Below are positions 60,105 through 64,000 of a stretch of DNA of 64,000 bases, piece by piece. The stretch spans positions 166,972 through 230,971 of the forward strand of contig NZ_MEIO01000025.1 of the NCBI RefSeq assembly GCF_002777745.1. The letters run 5' to 3'. How positions within the stretch are numbered: the stretch's first letter is position 1; each line of letters opens with the position of its first letter. The position numbers and the translations under genes are program-made. The stretch is from Snodgrassella alvi. GTDB taxonomy: Bacteria; Pseudomonadota; Gammaproteobacteria; Burkholderiales; Neisseriaceae. The notes beneath the pieces were generated by a model. The model was given only the letters and a program-made list of their open reading frames with translations, did not search any database and was not told the DNA's origin.

Positions 60105-61274
60105 TCAAGCAGATTTCTGTATTGCTTGTGTATTTCCCGTTAGCAAGTAGTCAATGGTTTCTTTTACACTGCGCATAGCAGTACCGAATGGCAGAGGATC
60201 TTTACCGCGGAAGAATAATCCTTTATCGGTTTCGCCTCGCCATGCAGCAGCAAGTTTCAGGTCAATACAGAACTGGCCGACTTTTTCCAGCCCATCACGC
60301 AAACCACAGACTGACAAACAGTTAATACCCTGAGTGCAGCGTCGCGGGTCTGCTTTTGCATTGGCCTGCAAAATACTTTCGCGCTTCATATAACTGTCAA
60401 GAAATTTGGTTTTAACGCCACGAGCCGGCAATCCGGCGACAGACATAAATTCCACAATCTGTTCTCCTTCGGCACCGGCCAGAGTTTTCTTGAAATTAAT
60501 ATGAGCATCTCCTTCTTGAGTAACAGCGAATGCGGTACCAATCTGCACGGCAGCAGCACCCCATTCTTTCAGAGCGGTAGTAATTTTCTGGAAGTTAGCC
60601 ATACCACCCGCCACGATTAATGGAATTTTTTCCCGTTCTAAATCAAGTTTCTTGAATAGTTCAAAAGTTTCTGTAAGTACGCGTTTGAATTCAAAGCGTT
60701 CATCATTCACGCCGGCTACTGTGGCTGCACCCAGATGACCAGCCGCATGAGCAGGATGTTCAATTACTATTGCATCGGGCAGGCGATTTTTTTTCATCCA
60801 GCGCTTGAGTACAATGGCTATCCCGCGGGATTCAGACAGGATAGGCATTAAGGCAACATCAGGAAAGTTTTCTGTCATGTCGGGTAAATCTAAAGGCAGA
60901 CCAGCACCCATGACAATTGCGTGTGCTCCTGACTCACAGGCTTGTCGTACCATCGCCGGATGGTCTTTGACTGCTTTCATCACGTTAACTGCAATCATGC
61001 CACGTCCCTGAGACTGGGCTAGTGCAGACTTAATTTCTCGATCCAGAGCAATACGGTTTAGAGTGTCGTATTTTTCCTGCGTTGGATTTTGCTGAGATTG
61101 CTCCAGCAAATCAGGATGCAAATGACGTAAATCCACGCTGGCAATCGTACCCACGCCATTTTCACGCGCTACTGCACTGGCCAGACTAGACGCCGACACT
61201 CCGACGCCCATACCACCCTGAACAATTGGTATAAGATGATGATTGCGAATAATCAGTGGTGCAAATTCCTGCAT
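60105..61274 (-). CDS. NAD(P)H-dependent flavin oxidoreductase, nitronate monooxygenase-like
   Basis: 389 residues. A FMN-binding TIM barrel: PIVQGGMGVGVSASSLASAV at the start, VIEHPAHAAGHLGAATVAGV with the catalytic-type His, IVAGGMANFQ and AAAVQIGTAFAVTQE for phosphate binding. Beyond the usual barrel there is a C-terminal Cys-containing part (PRRCTQGINCLSVCGLRDG) seen in the longer bacterial subgroup. Family members oxidise nitronates or reduce enoyl groups. The true substrate is not known here. It is a single gene. Confidence 0.85.
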   Translation of the reverse strand: MQEFAPLIIRNHHLIPIVQGGMGVGVSASSLASAVARENGVGTIASVDLRHLHPDLLEQSQQNPTQEKYDTLNRIALDREIKSALAQSQGRGMIAVNVMKAVKDHPAMVRQACESGAHAIVMGAGLPLDLPDMTENFPDVALMPILSESRGIAIVLKRWMKKNRLPDAIVIEHPAHAAGHLGAATVAGVNDERFEFKRVLTETFELFKKLDLEREKIPLIVAGGMANFQKITTALKEWGAAAVQIGTAFAVTQEGDAHINFKKTLAGAEGEQIVEFMSVAGLPARGVKTKFLDSYMKRESILQANAKADPRRCTQGINCLSVCGLRDGLEKVGQFCIDLKLAAAWRGETDKGLFFRGKDPLPFGTAMRSVKETIDYLLTGNTQAIQKSA

Positions 61275-61619
61275 ATTGCTTCCTGTCTTTGTGATGTAAA
61301 TAAGTGGTGCTTCATGACGTCACCTAAACTAAAAGCCTGTAATTACTACTGTAAATCTATTAAGTTTGTACTTAATCCAGCTGGCTTTTATAAATTAGTG
61401 CATCTACTCTATTCTTGCTCAAAGTCACTGTCAAGAGAATCAAAGCTTCTTGATGGTTCTGGATTTGGCTTTATAATTAGTTTTGTAGGATTTGTACGAC
61501 AAGGTTAGGTAATGTAATGATTGGCTGTTAAGCCTTAATGCCTAGAGAAATTATTACCAACTCATGTTATATTCACGCAGTGAGCATGAATCAGGTAATC
61601 ACAACAGGGTAAATAACTA
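61275..61619. other. Divergent spacer, no gene seen
   Basis: 345 bases between the divergent flavin oxidoreductase and NlpC genes. A TCAAGA/TCTTGA inverted repeat near 61431-61453 is the only structure I see. Confidence 0.3.
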
Positions 61620-62147
61620 ATGGTTACATGTAATGCACAGCGGCGTGCCATTTTGGGTGCGCTGGTTTTATTTCTGTCAGCCTGTGGTACGGGTAGCCGA
61701 AAAAGAGTTCAGCCGGACAAAGAGCGCCATCTGGCTCCAATCAGGATTACTAAAATCAGCCATCGGCAGGGAAGTCAGGAATTGCTGTTGCAAAGCATGA
61801 GCCTGATTGGTACGCCTTACCGTTATGGCGGTAGTACTCGCGATAACGGATTTGATTGCAGCGGTATGGTGCAATATGTTTACCGGCAGGCATTGCAGGT
61901 TAATCTTCCTCGTACCGCACGTGATATAGCTGCTGTTTCCACCCCAATCCGCACGCGAGACTTGCAGGTTGGGGATTTGGTATTTTTTAATACCTCGGGA
62001 CAGGCTTATTCACATATGGGGTTGTATATCGGTAACGGTAAATTTATCCATGCTCCTTCCAGTAATGGCGTGATTCGTACTGCCAGACTGGATCAACCCT
62101 ATTTTAGCCAGCGTTTTACAGGTGCACGAACGCTGTTTGCCCGCTAA
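61620..62147 (+). CDS. NlpC/P60-family lipoprotein peptidase
   Basis: 175 residues. The lipoprotein signal ends in FLSAC (Cys22); a basic linker follows, then an NlpC/P60 domain (about 55-175). Catalytic Cys80 in GFDCSG, His132 in SHMGLYIG and His144 in FIHAPS form the papain-like triad. Family members cut peptidoglycan stem peptides, as Spr/MepS and NlpC do. It probably remodels the cell wall from the outer membrane side. It is 58 bases before ackA on the same strand with no terminator between. Confidence 0.92.
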   Translation: MVTCNAQRRAILGALVLFLSACGTGSRKRVQPDKERHLAPIRITKISHRQGSQELLLQSMSLIGTPYRYGGSTRDNGFDCSGMVQYVYRQALQVNLPRTARDIAAVSTPIRTRDLQVGDLVFFNTSGQAYSHMGLYIGNGKFIHAPSSNGVIRTARLDQPYFSQRFTGARTLFAR

Positions 62148-62205
62148 TCAAAAGAATTAACTATTCTTTTTATGACTAAGTAATCACAGTAAACAGGACA
62201 ATAAC

Positions 62206-63411
62206 ATGAGTGAGCAAGATTTGGTATTGGTACTCAATTGCGGCAGTTCTTCCGTAAAGGCTGCGGTAATGGATGTGGCTGAAAAAGAAGTTTTAATGAG
62301 CTGTCTGGCCGAAAAAGTAGGCAATACTGATGCTTTCATTACCTTCAAAATAAATGGTGAAAAACATAAACATGCCTTAACCGGTGGTCACGACCATGTT
62401 GCTGCTGTAATGGCCTTGCTGGAACAGTTAAAAGCGCTGGGTTTATACGACCGGGTAAAAGCCATTGGCCATCGCGTAGTACATGGCGGTGAACGCTTTA
62501 CCCAGTCTACCGTGATTACACCTGAAGTAATGCGTGATATTGAGGCCTGCATTGTACTGGCGCCGCTGCATAACCCAGCTCATATTCTGGGTATACAGGC
62601 AGCACAACAGGCATTCCCGGAATTACCTCAGGTAGCCGTATTTGATACCGCTTTCCATCAAACCATGCCGCCGCATGCCTATCATTATGCCATTCCGTCA
62701 ACCTTGTATACCCGCTATGGTGTACGTCGTTATGGTGCACATGGTACCAGCTATCGCTATGTTGCACAGGAAGCCGCGGCATTTTTGCAGCGTGATGTCA
62801 ATGAGATGAACATGGTGATTGCCCACTTGGGTAATGGCGCATCTATCACTGCGGTTAAAAACGGCCGTTCACAGGATACCAGTATGGGTCTGACACCTCT
62901 GGAAGGTCTGGTAATGGGTACACGCTGTGGTGACATCGATCCAAGCATTTTCTCTTTCCTTGCTTCAAATGCCAAAATGAGCATTGAACAGATTACCGAA
63001 ATGCTGAACAAAGAAAGCGGATTGCTGGGTCTGTCTAATCTTTCCAACGACTGCCGTATGCTGGAAGAGGCCGCCGCCAATGGACATAAAGGTGCAGAGC
63101 TGGCTCTGGATGTATTTGCCTACCGTCTGGCTAAATACGTAGGTGGCATGATGGTTGCCTGCGGTAGTCTGGATGCGCTGGTGTTTACCGGTGGTATCGG
63201 TGAAAATTCTACCCTGATGCGCGAAAAAGTAGTGAACTATCTGAATGTGTTTGGCATGATTCTTGACCACGATGCCAATATGGAAGCCTGCTTTGGTACA
63301 CCGGGTGTGATTAGCACTAAAGACAGCAAAGCTGCGGTTATGGTTATTCCAACCAATGAAGAGCTGATGATTGCGCAGGATACTGCTCAGTTAACTGGTA
63401 TGCGAATGTAA
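62206..63411 (+). CDS. ackA: Acetate kinase
   Basis: 401 residues (E. coli 400). It interconverts acetyl phosphate and acetate with ATP formation. LVLNCGSSSVKAAVMD, HRVVHGGERF, DTAFHQTMP, RRYGAHGTSYRY, HLGNGASITAVKNGRSQDTS and FTGGIGENS are intact. pta is not adjacent. For a bee-gut Snodgrassella, acetate use or production would be central, because these bacteria lack sugar fermentation; that link is inferred from the likely host. A terminator follows at 63462. Confidence 0.97.
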   Translation: MSEQDLVLVLNCGSSSVKAAVMDVAEKEVLMSCLAEKVGNTDAFITFKINGEKHKHALTGGHDHVAAVMALLEQLKALGLYDRVKAIGHRVVHGGERFTQSTVITPEVMRDIEACIVLAPLHNPAHILGIQAAQQAFPELPQVAVFDTAFHQTMPPHAYHYAIPSTLYTRYGVRRYGAHGTSYRYVAQEAAAFLQRDVNEMNMVIAHLGNGASITAVKNGRSQDTSMGLTPLEGLVMGTRCGDIDPSIFSFLASNAKMSIEQITEMLNKESGLLGLSNLSNDCRMLEEAAANGHKGAELALDVFAYRLAKYVGGMMVACGSLDALVFTGGIGENSTLMREKVVNYLNVFGMILDHDANMEACFGTPGVISTKDSKAAVMVIPTNEELMIAQDTAQLTGMRM

Positions 63412-63461
63412 TGCTTTAATATTTATATTAGGACGCATATCGTCTTAATTTATTCAGTAAT

Positions 63462-63504
63462 AAAACTGACTTTATGCAATATTAAAAATAAAGTCAGTTT
63501 TTTT
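63462..63504 (+). terminator. Terminator of ackA
   Basis: AAAACTGACTTTAT (63462-63475) pairs with ATAAAGTCAGTTTT (63488-63501), followed by T. It lies 50 bases after the stop. Confidence 0.88.
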
Positions 63505-63620
63505 ATGTATTTCATTTAATTGAGTATGTTTCTTAAAAAAGAATGCTTCTTTGTACATATGTTAATCAAATTTCTAAAAGTAAATTTAATAATGCTAAGA
63601 GTTAATTCGACTAAATATTG

Positions 63621-63654
63621 AAGAGAAGATTCGTGATTGAATCTTCTCTTTTTT
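63621..63654 (+). terminator. Second strong hairpin after ackA
   Basis: AAGAGAAGATTC (63621-63632) and GAATCTTCTCTT (63639-63650) form a perfect 12-base stem with a six-base loop and T4 on the plus strand only. No gene lies between it and the ackA terminator, so it is either a backup or the end of a small RNA. Confidence 0.8.
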
Positions 63655-63780
63655 AAATCAATATTTAATTAAAATATTGTTTACTTTATATATAAAAAAT
63701 CAAATTTTTAATTGATGATAGAATGTAATCATCTTTTTATTAGTTTAATAAGCCTAAATGCATTTAAATTTTATTATCCT

Positions 63781-64000
63781 TTATGATAAATATACACTAT
63801 TATTGATTAATTCTTGATGACTGATGGTTGCATCATCAAAGATAAAATTAAAGGCACGGGTGTGCATCTGATAATTAAAAAAGTTGGTAAAAGTAACCGA
63901 ATCTTCATTAGCATAGGCATGAATCACAAGATCATTACCGGAACGCGAGAACACTGCATCAGCCAGTTTTGCATTTTCAAATACAATGTCATTATATTTG
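63781..64000 (-). CDS. C-terminal tail of an RTX-type calcium-binding secreted protein (partial)
   Basis: The minus strand is open from the window edge to TAA at 63781: KYNDIVFENAKLADAVFSRS, GNDLVIHAYANEDSVTFTNF, FNYQMHTRAFNFIFDDATIS, HQELINNSVYLS. The pattern 'AxVxFxRSGNDLVI... DSVTxxNFFN... F.F.D.ttis..el' matches the haemolysin-type calcium-binding related repeat at the end of RTX proteins exported by type I secretion. The glycine-rich GGxGxDxxx nonapeptides would lie outside the window. Such tails usually serve in folding and export. Confidence 0.7.
   Translation of the reverse strand, partial: KYNDIVFENAKLADAVFSRSGNDLVIHAYANEDSVTFTNFFNYQMHTRAFNFIFDDATISHQELINNSVYLS

Overview
The window reads as chromosome of an AT-rich member of the Neisseriaceae (Betaproteobacteria), most probably the bee-gut genus Snodgrassella or a close relative. 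This is inferred from gene content and protein style: a Neisseria-type DapC, an anchorless RnfB-like ferredoxin, an FtsK with a single N-terminal membrane helix, a MerR-like gene behind ihfA, and AT-rich spacers. No rRNA, CRISPR array, prophage or intact transposon is visible. Most of the window is core genome in short operons separated by clear hairpin terminators. The accessory signal lies in a few decayed patches.

Layout. 1-2176 (minus): a large flavoenzyme fusion (OYE + FMN_bind + FAD_binding_2), cut by the window start. 2777-7388 (plus): lolC-lolD, recD, mtn. 8073-9275: an SbmA/BacA peptide transporter. 9612-11378 (minus): a cation/proton antiporter with a TrkA-N domain. 11766-13154: fumC. 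13280-14660 (minus): a META-domain lipoprotein and the RnfB-like ferredoxin. 14801-19136 (minus): a complete tripartite drug-efflux operon (MFS pump, adaptor, outer-membrane factor). 19.5-20.0 kb: two decayed small genes, one with a signal peptide. 20275-20350: tRNA-Thr. 20552-25238: uraA, cspA (minus), clpS, clpA. 25485-29067 (minus): a phosphoethanolamine-transferase-like enzyme, a ferredoxin-type reductase and an amino-acid binding lipoprotein. 29310-33901: panC and ftsK. 34495-34872: a DUF805 membrane protein. 34.9-37.2 kb: a gene-poor stretch with a dead IS3-family element between two inverted fragments of a membrane-protein gene. 37194-45216 (minus): tRNA-Pro and the translation cluster thrS-infC-rpmI-rplT-pheS-pheT-ihfA-merR-like. 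45462-48081: tgt and argH. 48.1-49.4 kb: a gene desert, followed by an unrecognised lipoprotein. 50868-57622 (minus): xerD, ogt, bcp, a cupin, an MFS carrier, ttcA, lysC, rph. 57784-63411: yicC, dapC (minus), a nitronate-monooxygenase-like enzyme (minus), an NlpC/P60 lipoprotein, ackA. 63781-64000 (minus): the C-terminal tail of an RTX-type protein, cut by the window end.

How the parts fit. The translation cluster is arranged much as in Escherichia coli, but with an ATC start codon on infC, a terminator plus a fresh promoter between infC and rpmI, and a broken small gene between pheS and pheT. Envelope and host-interaction functions are prominent (lipoprotein sorting, lipid-A-type modification, SbmA/BacA peptide uptake, multidrug efflux, an RTX tail). 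They suit a host-associated bacterium facing antimicrobial peptides. I do not see a clearly new multi-gene system. The best leads are the trimodular reductase at the left edge, the SbmA homologue in a probable bee symbiont, the decayed secreted-protein gene pair at 19.5-20.0 kb, and the inverted membrane-gene fragments around the dead IS.
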